Assembly: GCA_946699065.1 (NCBI GenBank)
Contig: CAMPDV010000059.1
Location: forward strand, 620,001 to 684,000
Direction: 5' to 3'
Length of the DNA stretch: 64,000 bases
From: Loxodes magnus
Lineage: Eukaryota; Ciliophora; Karyorelictea; Loxodida; Loxodidae
The notes under the pieces are model-generated. The model worked only from the letters and a program-made list of their open reading frames with translations. It was not told the origin of the DNA and did not search any database. Positions 26,801 to 38,020 of this stretch are shown piece by piece (position 1 is the first letter of the stretch; every line of letters starts with the position of its first letter). Position numbers and translations under genes: made by a program.

Positions 26801-28583
26801 AAAAGACAAAAAAGATAGAAAAAGGAATTTAGTTAGACAAAACTCAGAAAAAAAAATTAAGAATGTATTAAACATTAATGCTCTCAGATAAGTTAAATAA
26901 AAAAACGAAACTGATAGAGATTCTGAAGAAAGTATATAAGAAGATAATTAACAATAAACTTTAACTCAAATAACTAATACATAAGAAACTGAACAGGATC
27001 AAAACTTATCTCCGATTAAACAAAGAGTCTAGATAATTCGAGATCTTAAAAAAGATGATACCTTTGAAAGACAGTAAAAGGAAATTTCCAAATAGGAAAT
27101 GCTTAAAAAAGATGTTTAGTTTGCTTTTAAATATTTTGAGGTAATAAAGAAACATCATAAAGTAAATAACATAAAAGGTTCAGATTCGAAAAATTAAATA
27201 AATTATGATTAAATCCATAATTTAAAAATCAAAGATACTATGCCTAAACGAACTTAATCTGAGAAAGGCTTAAAAAGCAAATATAATAAAAATCTAAATT
27301 TAGAGCAATAATCTTTTGCTTTTGGCATATTTCTGAGATCTAAATCCCTAGAAATAATCATGAAAGTAGATAAAAGATACAAAAAAATGAGAAAAATTAA
27401 GAAACTAAAAAAAAAAGTCGCTCCAAAGAAGTAAAATTTAAGAGTTCCAATTAAGAAGGCTATTAAATAAGAAGTAGAAGGATTAAATGTATTTGGATAT
27501 AGAAGAAATGAATCTATTTAAAACTCTGTTTAATAGGCCTATCAACAAAACTCGAATGTTAGAAAGTTACTAAATTTTAAAATATAGAAATAAATTTAAA
27601 ACTTTTAAACAGATTTATAAAATATTAAATTCGCAGGGGAAAATGCTAAAAAGCAATATTCCTTTAATGAACTTTAAAAATTAGGAATAGCTGGTTAAAT
27701 AAAAAGATTTCGTTAGTCCTTATTAAATTAAAATTTTATTTAGGGAATAGAAAATTTACAATAAGATTAAAAGGGTAATAACTAAAACGAAGAAAAACCA
27801 TAACTATGAGAGAATTCGCAAGATTAGAACATGAATATCGTAGTTACTGCCATTTAAGAAAGGAGAAGTTATTTCTTACATTATACTAACTTTTTAGGTC
27901 ATCCTGGAAATAAAAATATAAGAAAAACCCAGTTTAAAAAAATCAAATAAATTAATGAAGAAATAACGCCAGAAGAAGTTATACTTTATGCCAAAAAATT
28001 AGGAATTCACGCTGTTCTTTAACCTTTATAATCTCAAGAGCCTGATTTAATTTGAATTGCTCAAACGATGCTTTTAGCTCCCCTTCCTCCTAATGTCGAC
28101 CTAGATTAGCACTAAAATCATCCTGGAATGGATTATTTCAAAATAATGCTATAGAATTAGAGAGCTTATAGAGCCTAAAAAATATAAAAGAAGACAACTG
28201 GTGAAACATTTTATGAATATTTAGTTAAAAATTCATGACTCTAATTTAGAGAAAAAGGTAGTTAGAAGTTTTTTTACTTAAATTACTATAACAGAAAGTT
28301 CAAAAAATAAAAGCCTTAAGAAATGGATGCTGAAACTATATTTGAATAATAAAACAATTCCTCTTTTGAAGAAACTTCTAATGAAAGCTTTAATTTCGAT
28401 GAGGATAAAGAAGCGAATTTACATAGTAAAAGAAGAATAAGTTAAGATTTCTTGCAATTAAAACCTAAAGACTAAACAGTAAGTTCTTATACAGATCCAA
28501 CAAGTCATTAAAACAAGAAATTAGCAGGTTCATAGGAAGAGTATTCTTATGGCTATTAATAGCAAATAAATGGCATCTTCTGA
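23868..28583 (+). CDS. CEP164-like protein with three WW-type modules
   Basis: CEP164 sits on distal appendages of basal bodies and starts with a helix-WW module. Here that module occurs three times. At 23925-24110: LPPGWKQELDPRKKIYYHN, ending in HP. At 24525-24702: PEEVIENALSLDIDIVNEP, then LLWIARAAKCLPPPPNW, YYING and HPG. At 27966-28153: TPEEVILYAKKLGIHAV, then LIWIAQTMLLAPLPPN and HPG. The human protein has one copy, with EPELMWLAREG and PLPGEW in the same order. The PPGW Trp (24030), the two WIA Trp (24594, 28053) and the NW Trp (24636) are all TGA. The middle is low-complexity: acidic, then Lys/Arg/Ser-rich (about 26500-27450). The start MQDQIFKIKLHNTEIVFP precedes module 1 directly. 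The 3' end overlaps the next ORF by 14 nt and may be mis-split (see findings). About 1,571 aa as drawn. Confidence 0.8.
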
Positions 28584-29379
28584 ATAAATTTAAGCTGCCA
28601 AATAAGTAAGAAGATCCATTTTAATAGGTGATAGTTAAAACATTATTAAGGAAATTTAAGTAAACAGAAAGAGTAGCATTACTTACTAAGATCCAACTTT
28701 CTAAATACAAATATCTAATTTACTTAAATAGAATCAAGATAATAAAGATAAAAAAGACTAAGTTGATAATATAAATCAAAAATAGAGATTGAATAAACCT
28801 AAACACATGAGAATTTCTGATTTCCAGTTGACAGTTTAGCAGCATAAAGTTTCTTAAGATACTATTGGAATTGATTTTTTTGAGAGCACAAATTAAGGAA
28901 TAAATTCTATCAAATTTAATACTTTGCTAAGCAGTAAGGAACCTTAACAGCCTTTAAATTAAATTAAGACCTAAAAAAGAAAAATAAATACTGATAGAAA
29001 TAGTTATCCTGGAAACTTTTTAGTTCCCTAACAAGGTATTTAAAAAAGAAAAAAAGAACCAAAAAGATTACCTCCTTTAACAACGCGAGAAAGTATTTAA
29101 ATATAAATAAAAACTTCCTTAGACAGTTCTCAAGTACCAAGTAACTTTCTGAGCACAACTTAGTCTACTAAAGCTACATTTGACTCTGTGATGTAAAATT
29201 AAATATTTAAATAAAATGATATTTCATAGAAATACCATGCGAATAAACTTGTTTAAAGTCAGTTAAAGGGAAAAAATTCGAACACTATTAGTAAGCAAAA
29301 CTCTTAGCAAGAACTAACTTTAAACTTTGTGAGTGTTAAACCAAAATAATTAAAAAAGATTAGGTTGATTAATCGCTGA
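28570..29379 (+). CDS. Lys/Gln/Ser-rich ORF, possibly the 3' part of the CEP164-like gene
   Basis: The ORF starts MASSEQIQAAKQVRRSILIG and runs 269 codons to TGA at 29377. It is basic and polar, with no recognised domain, and probably disordered (for example KRKKEPKRLPPLTTRESI). Composition and codon use match the tail of the upstream gene. Its ATG lies 14 nt upstream of the upstream gene's apparent stop, in another frame, an arrangement not expected for two eukaryotic genes. Splicing a 16-nt GT-AG candidate in the upstream gene (gtaagttcttatacag, about 28479-28494) or a 22-nt one at about 28603-28624 would fuse the two ORFs. I favour one gene but cannot decide. Confidence 0.55.
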
Positions 29380-30672
29380 GTACTTGATATATCAAATAAG
29401 GATACTGTATTAATTCATTTAAAATAATTGCTTCTTTTAATTTTCTATTTAATTAGTTAAATCCTATTCTAATAAATCTAAAATATAAGGTATTACTTAT
29501 TTTAATATAACTTAAATTATCTTCACAGACTTAGATAAAATGTTGTTGATCTAACTTATACTAAGAAATTAAGAAACCTATTAAAAAATTATAAAATATA
29601 AAGGATTTTATAAAGCACGAAACTTTGATTATGAAGCATATCTCTAGAATTTATTATTTTATGATTTTTTCTATAACATATCTGTAAAAACTCTAGTTAT
29701 CGCTTTCTTTCAGAAATTAACAAATCAAAAGAATTAAAAATGTTTTTTATATTTATTTTTCTTCCTATGATTATATTAATTTAATAAACTATTACTATAA
29801 AAATAAAATAAGCATTCTTATGATTTAATATTTGCTGCTTAATATATGAGCATCAATGATAATTAGTAATTAACAATATTATGAGAAGATATCTTAATTC
29901 AGAATTATGCTCTTGATTACTAAAATAATAATAAGATTTTAATTAAATAGATCATATGTTTTTTAAAGGAAAATGGAATAAAAGACTATGTATATGCTTA
30001 AAGTAAATGAGCGTTAAATATTTTAAAATATTCTAGGTTCAGCTTTAATGCATAGGATTATTGGAAAAAGTGAGAGCCAAAAAAGGATAGTGTAGAAGAG
30101 ATAAATAAATAAATAATTTGAATATCTAAATACAAAATTAAAGATAAAACAAACAGATAATTTATTTTTTCAAAATGAAGCTTGATTAAAAAGATAGTGA
30201 AAGCAAATTAAAATTAAAATTTAACTAGCTTAATCAACAAAAATTTTATAGCAATTATAACATATTTCTTATTAAGATATTTTATATATTTAGGTAATTC
30301 CTTATGAAAAACACTTAAAACTTTAAAAATTTAGTAGAAAAAGTAGAAATAAATAGTTCATGCGAATATTTAGACTAAAAGATTTACAGTGAAGAATAAA
30401 ATTTAATTATTAAAAAACTAAATTTTAACTATTAAAAATTAAAAAGTAGATATTATTAATAACTTGACTGATTGCTAAAAAATTCTCAAGAAAAAAAAGC
30501 TTAAAAATCAAATTTAGTTAGTATTAATTGATTATTATTTTTTGATAACGTTCTTTATTTCCATGAATAATTATTAATTTACTTAAGCATCATTCTATTT
30601 TAATACTATTTAAGTAACTTTAATTAAAAGAGAGCATAAGTATTTGACTTCTTTTATTAAATAAGTATGCTT
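29380..30672. other. 1.3-kb AT-rich spacer
   Basis: No gene recognised. Mixed A- and T-rich tracts, no motif-bearing frame on either strand. Confidence 0.4.
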
Positions 30673-31950
30673 ATGAAATATTCTTAATTATACGTTATTC
30701 TTATTTTTACTATAATATATTACTTAAATAATCTGAAGTGACCTTTCATTCTTTCTATTCTTTTTCAATCTTGAGGAAAATATAGGAATAGCAAAAAAGT
30801 TCAAAAATAAAACAAAAATTTCTTTTAAGGATTATTTCAATAAATATCTTATTCAATCTACCTATGGAAAATAAAACTTTCCTAAATATAAATAAATTAC
30901 TTCATATAAACCTAACAGATAAGTTCATAAATAAAGTTATTAGAATTCTTAGTACAATATACTTATCCAGCTTTAAAGAAGTTTCTTAGTTTTGAGTATA
31001 ATTTCTTTACAAATGATAAAAGCAATACGCAAAAGGAATTGTTCAGATTGGGTAGAAAACATTGTATTTTATTCAATAAGTCTTGCAATTTGCTTGAATG
31101 TTAACTTATCATTCAGGTAATAATTACGAATTTAGCCTATAAACTAAATAACTAATTAGTTAAATTGTATAACATACTCAACACCAATAAAAAAGCATTT
31201 ACTTTTAATTAAATTTGAGAGTTACTAATTAAGCTAATCTAGATTCATAAAGCATCATTCAACTAATTCCAAAATAAAGTCCAGCAATAAGTTAGTGTAT
31301 AAAATGTAATCCCTTCACTATATTAATTAGAAATAGAATCAAAGTATATAAAATCAAAGCTATTAACCATGCTAATTTTAAGCATTCCTTTTATCTTTTT
31401 TTCTAAGTCAGACTTTGCTAAGTTTACTCACTTTATTTTTCATTTTGGAAAAATAAGAATAACAGATACCCATAAAATCCAATCTACTTCCAAAGATGCC
31501 CACTTGGCATTCCATATCCTGTGTGACATTCAGTATAAAGATTCGAGATTATTCAAAAAGGCCTAGGTTCATTATACAAGTGTTTCAGAGTTTAGTAGAG
31601 TACATTCAAAATACAGTTATAAAAATATAAGCTAAAGATTTTGTCCAAAGATAAAAGAGAACTCATTACTCAAATAATAAGTTAAGGCTCAGAAATTAGA
31701 GGAAAATCCTTAATGAATGTAAGAAAAGAGTGCAAAATAGGAAATTTTAAAATAACCTTCTGAATGAATAATGTGGTACTTAAATCCAAATTTGATATAC
31801 TTTCATAAAACACTTACTATAAAATTAGCTAAGTTAGCATTAGAAAGAATAAAGAAATTCTTAATTTATTTTTCATTTTATAAGCACTTTAACTTAAATA
31901 ATTATTTAGATAGAACTCAAATAAATTCATTATAGTTTAGTTTGTTATGA
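30673..31950 (+). CDS. possible protein-coding region, frame uncertain
   Basis: Low-confidence call. A continuous frame from ATG 30673 (MKYSQLYVILIFTIIYYLNN, signal-anchor-like) to TGA 31948 gives 425 codons, with several TGA that would be Trp (NPQW, SEWIMW). It also contains a standard-code ORF of 65 codons at 31369-31566. Another forward frame is equally protein-like and could be joined by a 19-nt GT-AG candidate near 31116-31134. The region 31400-31800 has higher GC and purine bias on the plus strand than the spacers, which is the main reason to think it codes. No family motif is visible, so no function is proposed. Confidence 0.3.
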
Positions 31951-32617
31951 CTCTTTACTTTTACTCTATAGTGATAATTTAGTTCTTTATAAAAAAGTAA
32001 ATTTAAGAGCAAATAAATTTCTCAAAGTGGAATCCTATACAGTATAATTAATAATTTTTCATTATTTTGAAAGTATTTAATTAACAAGAAAAATACATCC
32101 TTAATAAAATAAATTAAGGTACTTTATTATCTAGTTCAGGTTGCTGAAGAAACTTAAATTTAATTTGAGCTATAATTTTTGAATATTCTTTATTAATTAA
32201 AAAAAGGTTTTTAATACAATAATTACCATTAAACTATAAAATTAATTTTTAATTTAATTAATAAAAGAAAGCTTAGGGCTCTAAAGACAATTACGCAAAT
32301 TTCTATGTAGAAATATTTAATCTGGTTTATTAGCAATAAAAAATAACTTCTTAATTTAAAATAAAGGTTTCTAATTTTTATGTATCATGATTATTTCTTT
32401 AGTTCAGTATTAATTGTTTATAAATACTTTTTTTTTCTTATTTCTTTCTTAATTCAAAACTTTTTTATAATAAATTTGATAAAATAAAGTTATTCATATA
32501 ATCTGCAATGATATATATCTCTTAGGTCTCTTAAAATGTTAATTAATATGATAAATAAGATAAAAAATAGATAGCTTTATTTATTTAACTTTAATTAAAT
32601 TTATAATTTATTATAGA
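31951..32617. other. AT-rich spacer
   Basis: No gene recognised. The 5' end of the zinc-knuckle ORF downstream should lie here, but no in-frame ATG or convincing intron was found. Confidence 0.35.
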
Positions 32618-32962
32618 TCTTTTGGAGCCTAGAAAGAGCAAACAAATCAAGGAAAATAATTCAAAATAAAAAAGAAATGTTTCTGCTGTGGAAGCGTATG
32701 ACATTTTTATCGGAAGTGTTAGAAATTCTAATAGAAATAAAGAAACTATTGGATTAAAGAACAACAAAAGAAGAAAAAAGAAGAAGCAAGAATGAAAAGA
32801 ATGTATTGCAACCCGGATGGTTCAATATACAAGATTAAGATGGAACTATAACAAGTAAAAGGAAGGAAAACCTGGAGAAACCCGAATTCTCAATCTCGCT
32901 AAAATTGGACGTCCCAAATATTTATATTTAACAGCAGAGAGCATGAACTGCTGTCCTGCTGA
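32618..32962 (+). CDS. CCHC zinc-knuckle ORF, 5' end unresolved
   Basis: At 32678-32719 the frame reads CFCCGSVWHFYRKC, an exact C-x2-C-x4-H-x4-C zinc knuckle with the usual aromatic second residue and Gly after the second Cys. The Trp before the His is TGA. Zinc knuckles bind single-stranded RNA or DNA and occur in splicing factors, Air/ZCCHC proteins and retroelement Gag. Downstream the frame is basic (Lys/Arg/Gln-rich) and then less convincing, reaching TGA at 32960. There is no in-frame ATG upstream before low-complexity sequence, so either a 5' exon is missing or this is a fragment. The stretch 32780-32985 is GC-rich for the window, and its other two forward frames are also open and protein-like. 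The knuckle is a safe observation; the gene model is not. Confidence 0.4.
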
Positions 32963-33855
32963 CGGGGTTGGAAATCCCTAAAACGGAAAACTTAAAATTA
33001 ATATTATTATTATGGATCTTTTGGTTATAATAAAATAGCTGAACTGAAATTAATTAAGATTGTTTATTTTTCTTTAGAAATTGATTATTTCTAGCATTTT
33101 CCTTTATATAATGATATAATTATTCAATTTAATAAATTTTGCTTCTTTTATGCACATAATATCTAGTAAGATTACTTTCTTAACTTTTGTTTAAAGTATG
33201 ATAATACCCTTAAATTAGATAAATCATATCATTTCTTTACTATTTATCAAATTAGTTATCATTTTTTTCTATAATTTTACATTCTTAAAGTTATTTATGA
33301 AATTTCCTTTATCTCAAGCAAATAGATTATCCTTTAAGAAATGAATTAATTTAAAGTATTAAATTTTGGTTTAAAGAGAATTGAAGTTAAACATAAGTAA
33401 TTATTTCTATTAATTTATATAAATATTATATTGCTTACAATTAGACTTACAACTAATAGTAATTAAGCTTATATTACTAAATTATTTAGCTTATATTCAG
33501 TTAAGGAGTGAATCTTTTTATTTAATAGTCAAAAACAATCAAATTTGCATCTTAGTTTTATTCAATCTATCTTTAAAGCAGTATTTAACTAATATTTGGA
33601 TTTAATTATGCAAATATTGGGTTTATTAACTTCTTAGTAAATGAGCAGCTTTAATTATAAGTATAAATGTATTGAATCTAGAACATGTTAGTAAGAAAGA
33701 ATAAAGCAAGCAATAGATATAAAAGAAACTTAACTTAAAAATAAGCTAATAAAGTAAAAATTTATATGATTAACTCAAAAGCTTGACTAAAAGACTCTAA
33801 AGCTGAAAGTAGATATAAGAATGGCTATTATTATTTTATTAACTTAGAATTGCAT
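32963..33855. other. AT-rich spacer 3' of the LMF gene
   Basis: No gene recognised. This lies downstream of the minus-strand LMF gene and of the plus-strand zinc-knuckle ORF, so it is a convergent 3' region. Confidence 0.4.
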
Positions 33856-35844
33856 TCAATGTAAAGGATAAGTAGACCTTGGAATTTCCTATAAGTCTGC
33901 TTAACTTTTATTTATTAAGGATTGCTTTAAAATAAAATGAAAATTCTAGTTATTGTATTAAAACTATGGCTCAAAGTCAAATTCCATTTTTTATCTACTT
34001 CATCATTAATTTTTTCTGTATTTGAAGTCTTACTTTCGATCGAAAGAAAATGTAGTAAAATTATATTTATAAATTTCTACTTTTAAGTAATTTGGTTTCT
34101 GATTAAAACTCCTTTAGCCACTAAATGGATTGTTCTTGAGTAGTTTAGTAACACTATTTGAGTTCTAAAATAATCTATATAATAAATTGTAAAACCATCA
34201 TTTAGGCTGGAAGTTCTAATCTTATTTTGATCAAATTTTTAAAAAACTATCCATATCAATTAAGTTTAAATAGAGGGCTTTTTAACTTACAATTTACTGC
34301 ATTTTTCAATCAAGTCTTGGCATATGAGGTATGCATCATTTAGGTAATTAGTATAAGCTTTCTGGTTTAAATTTAAATTCATAATTGTATCACTTTACTC
34401 CATCAAGAGATCCTAGTATCGAAAGTTCATATCTACCATCTAGCCCATTAATTTAGTCATAAACAGCATAAAAATTGGTAATTTTAAGCTGTAAGGGTAT
34501 TAATTAATATCCTTTAGCAGTAAAGAAAGGAAATAATTTTTTAACATCTGCTTTGAGGTTTAAAGCGAAATGATATATTCCACCTAATATTAAGAAATAC
34601 AATATGATAAAAGTAAAGACTGAACGGATTATGCAAACAAAATTAACTTTACGCTAAACAGATTTACAACACTGTTTTATGAAGCATGTTATAAACTATA
34701 TGATAATAATTCAAATGAAGTATATGAGAAAGTAAGAATTCAGCTGAATATAAAATCTTACCATATCAATTACATTTTATGAGGTAAAAATAAGTTTTTC
34801 TCTTTAAAGTTGCATTTAGTGGGAAAATATAACTAAAGATATATCCTGTATATAAGATAAATAATATGATTATGAACATATAGAAGTATCATTTCTTTTA
34901 AGTCTTTCACTGTTTTCATTATTTCTTTTGCCTAATTCTAATTTTTAGTAATTATTTGAGCATGCTTTATCTGAAAAATTTTGGCATGTTGAATTGAATA
35001 AAATCATCCTCTAAAAGAGAAATGCATAGAGTTATTACGAGAATATTTAAAAAGCCAGTGTTTCCACTTAGTAACAAAATAAACTAATAAATAATTGAAA
35101 AAATTCCTGCATTTACTCTAAGATTTCTAAAAGGAATATAGAATAGTAATGGGATAAAGATTTCAAAATAAAATAGCATAGAAGTTAAAAACATTTTGAT
35201 TAACGAAGTATTTTGATGAAAAAACCAAGATATAAAATGAGGAAGAACCTATCCTTGGTAATAAATTTGAATTGCTTTTAAATTTTATCAAGCTGGGCAT
35301 CCATTTATAAGTTTTGCAACTCCATGATCCAAATAATAATCTAAACAGTAAGAGTTTAACTAGTTATTAGCCTACGGCAATAGAAGGAAGAAATGTTTTC
35401 CTTTTATAAAAAGGTGATATAAAAATAACAATAAATCCTGCTTCTAATAAAAGATTATCACAATCATATCAAAACTCTTCAGTAATTGCTATGATTGAAT
35501 AATAAATATATCATATCAAAAGCCAAAAAAACAAAATTCCTTATTCAGTTAAGAAAAAGAAATAGTGATATCAAAATTCCTAAAAGGCATGAAAAACGAA
35601 TTTGGTCGTCTAAACTCGTTGATCCAAACTTAAAATATGATTTTTATTTAGCATTCTGAAAAAATCAAAATAACGAAATATTTGGTTCATCAGTTTTATT
35701 AAGCCTCTATATTGTCAAAGCTGCTGGCATTATTCCATCCTATCTAAAAAGACCGGGAATTTTTATATACAAGCTAGTAAATGCTGAAAGATAAACAAAG
35801 GCTAAGGATTATAAAAAGATTTATTTGCAAATTAACCAATTCAT
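33856..35844 (-). CDS. lipase maturation factor (LMF) family membrane protein
   Basis: In animals LMF1/LMF2 are multi-pass ER proteins needed for folding of dimeric lipases; the substrate in a ciliate is unknown. The start at 35844 gives MNWLICKQIFLQSLAFVYLS. Family motifs follow in order: KIPGLFRQDGIMPA, WYDCDNLLLEAGF, LLFRLLFGS, GCPAWQNLKAI, VLPHFISWFFHQ, LSGNTGFLNILVITLC, then the C-terminal domain GRYELSILGSLDGVKWYNYE, PHMPRLDW, KNNPFSGQ and RKNQWWSR. One 19-nt intron at 35656-35674 is clear. Further introns around 34740-34900 are needed but not resolved. Between FGS and GVAKL (35321-35330) the reading frame shifts by one extra base with no intron (see findings). In-frame TGA codes many Trp, including the consecutive WW pair (34000-34005). 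The stop is TGA at 33856-33858. Confidence 0.85.
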
Positions 35845-36146
35845 TTTTCTTATAAATCTAAAGCTATAATTATCATTTAATTAATTTTATCAAGTATCCT
35901 TTTTTACGTCATTCTTCTACTTAAATTTTATTCAATTATTTTACTTTAATCTAATTAAAATAACTTAAAGTTTTTAAAATTAGATTTAGTTCTAAGTAAG
36001 TACAAGAATTGCTTACAATAAAAAGTGGATTTAAATTTAAAACTGGCTATAAAGCAATAATGGTAAGCTTTATTGATATTTAATATAAAGAGTATTAAAC
36101 TTAAGAGATACTGATTTATTGAAATAATATTTAAATAAATTGTCCT
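35845..36146. other. spacer between LMF and SF-assemblin genes
   Basis: About 300 bases between two minus-strand genes; it contains the 5' side of LMF and the 3' side of SF-assemblin. No element recognised. Confidence 0.4.
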
Positions 36147-36884
36147 TCAAGCGATCTTGGAACAAGTATCTTCCAAAAGTTTTAGCAAAATTTCTTCAGT
36201 TTCTTCTCTTTCTTTTTTCTCACTATCTAAGTCTATTCTAAACTTTTCTATTATACTTCTCATCATTTAAATCATTGCCTCTTCGCTTTGTTCTCTTTCA
36301 TTAATGTTATCTTCTACTTGTCTTTAAGTTTATGAAAAATCTTGCTAGATTTTATACACAAAGTTCTAAGAAAAGCTTTCGCGTTTAATTTACTCAGCTT
36401 GAAGAGTTTCTGAAATACTAGGAATTTCATAATCAATTCTCTCTTAAACTCTCTCTAAAATCTCAGTTCTTTGCTACTTTTCTTGCTAAACGTCTTTTTA
36501 AAGACTGTTAAATTTTTCTTCAATTTATTTACTAATTCTATACTCAATTTCCTAGCTCCAATTTTCTTCTTCATTTAAAAGATAAATAACTTTTTGTTCA
36601 ATCCCCTACATATAATCAGTTAGCTACTGGAAGTATTTCTCTCTAAGTTTCTTAGACCTTTCATTAGCAACTTATAAAGTATTAATATCATTTTTAATAG
36701 AATCTTATTTAATACTCAAGTTTTCTCTATGCTGATTTATGTTTTCTGATATAGAGTTAAGTAAGTTCTCATAGCTTGAAACTTATATATTTTCGCTTGA
36801 CCTAATTGTTTTTTTTATTCCATACAACTTCTCTTGAATTCGCTGAATTCTCTATCTTTGTGGAGTTTCCTATAAATACTCCAT
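36147..36884 (-). CDS. SF-assemblin-like striated fibre protein
   Basis: SF-assemblins polymerise into 2-nm filaments of the striated rootlets or kinetodesmal fibres attached to basal bodies. The 245-aa product starts MEYLQETPQRQRIQRIQEKL, has a short non-helical head and then an almost unbroken coiled coil with no proline until IPSISETLQ. It ends EETEEILLKLLEDTCSKIA, matching the family's characteristic Glu-rich, Leu-Leu-Glu C-terminus. Family members are usually about 270-300 aa, so this one is slightly short. No intron and no internal TGA are needed. The stop is TGA at 36147-36149. It is the middle of three minus-strand genes, with spacers of about 300 bp on each side. Assignment rests on length, coiled-coil layout and tail rather than a catalytic motif. 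Confidence 0.7.
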
Positions 36885-37189
36885 GATATTGTAATTAATA
36901 AGAGAAATATAAACAAAAGCTTTTATTATTATAGTTAGGATTAATCTAGATATTCTTATATCTTTAGCTATAAGGATTCATTGCCTTATAACTTTACTTT
37001 GGCTTCTAGTCATTCAAATGAGAGAATTATACTTAATTATACCATTAAAAGGAATTCGCCCTACCTATCTAAGTAAAGCAATCGAAATCAAATTAAGAAA
37101 TAAGTGAGTACGTTAATGATGAAGATGCAATAACAACGAGACATATTAAATAGAAATGAATATATATCTAAGCTAAATCCATTATAATC
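36885..37189. other. spacer upstream of SF-assemblin
   Basis: About 300 bases between minus-strand genes, AT-rich; probable SF-assemblin promoter and 3' end of the next gene. Nothing specific recognised. Confidence 0.4.
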
Positions 37190-37534
37190 TCACTTCTTTT
37201 TAGGTCTTCTCTCGCAAGCTCTTATTTCAGGATTCTTTAATAAATTGTTTGTCTTGGTGAAAAACATTTCAAAGCCATTTACTTCTTTTCCGTACTATCT
37301 CTATGTGGTTTCTAATTTATCTTACTTTGTAGAGGAAATCTTTTTTTCTAAATCCTAGATCTTCTTGTCTATTTAATACTCTTTATCATCTCCTCCGGCT
37401 AGAAAGCCCCAATCCTCCCACCACATCTTTTACCCATTCAGCTCTTTTTCAATAACTTGCTGCCAATTTCTATTGAAAGAAACAGGATCTTCGCTACCTG
37501 TAAAGAATTTAGATGACGGTTATTAAGATGCCAT
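37190..37534 (-). CDS. hypothetical 114-aa soluble protein
   Basis: A compact single-exon gene: MASQQPSSKFFTGSEDPVSF, then NRNWQQVIEKELNGQKMWW, an EDWGFLAGG turn, a charged helix (about residues 58-85) and a basic end (RACERRPKKK). The TGA at 37190-37192 stops it. The four Trp codons are all TGG. There is no signal peptide or membrane segment. I do not recognise the family. The aromatic N-terminal half and charged helix would suit a small structural subunit, and neighbours on the same strand include a basal-body fibre protein, but that is only context. Composition is clearly coding (rich in D, E, K, G, W) and the opposite strand is not. Confidence 0.7.
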
Positions 37535-38020
37535 TTACTGTAAGAATAAAATTATAAGGATAAATAAAAATTAAATAATCAGTAAATTCATTTAATCAAA
37601 ATCCATTAGGAGGTACTCTGCTATCTATTTATCTTCTATTCTACCATTCTACATACCCTTCTTTTCAATTTCGCTCTGCCTTTCTGATCAATTAAAAGTA
37701 AATGCACAAGGGAATATTTTCCTAAGAGCTAATAGAGAATATTAGATAAGGAATCTTTTCAAAAAGATAGGAATGAAGAAATTATAGAATTATAACTAAG
37801 CAAGAAAAGGACGTATAATAAAAAAGGGTTATAAGATAATAAAATTATAGTTAAGGTTGACAAATAAAAGATTAATAATTCTAAATAATTTAGATAGATT
37901 AAATTTATATTGCTATTGTCTATTTAAGCCTAGCCAACTAATACTTTTTTATTTAATAATAGTTTTAAAAGTATTTATTAGTTAAGTCTATTTGAAACTA
38001 AGCTGATTGTCTTAGAAAAT
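37535..38020. other. divergent intergenic region
   Basis: About 490 bases between the minus-strand 114-aa gene and the plus-strand ankyrin gene, so it likely carries both promoters. No motif recognised. Confidence 0.4.
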
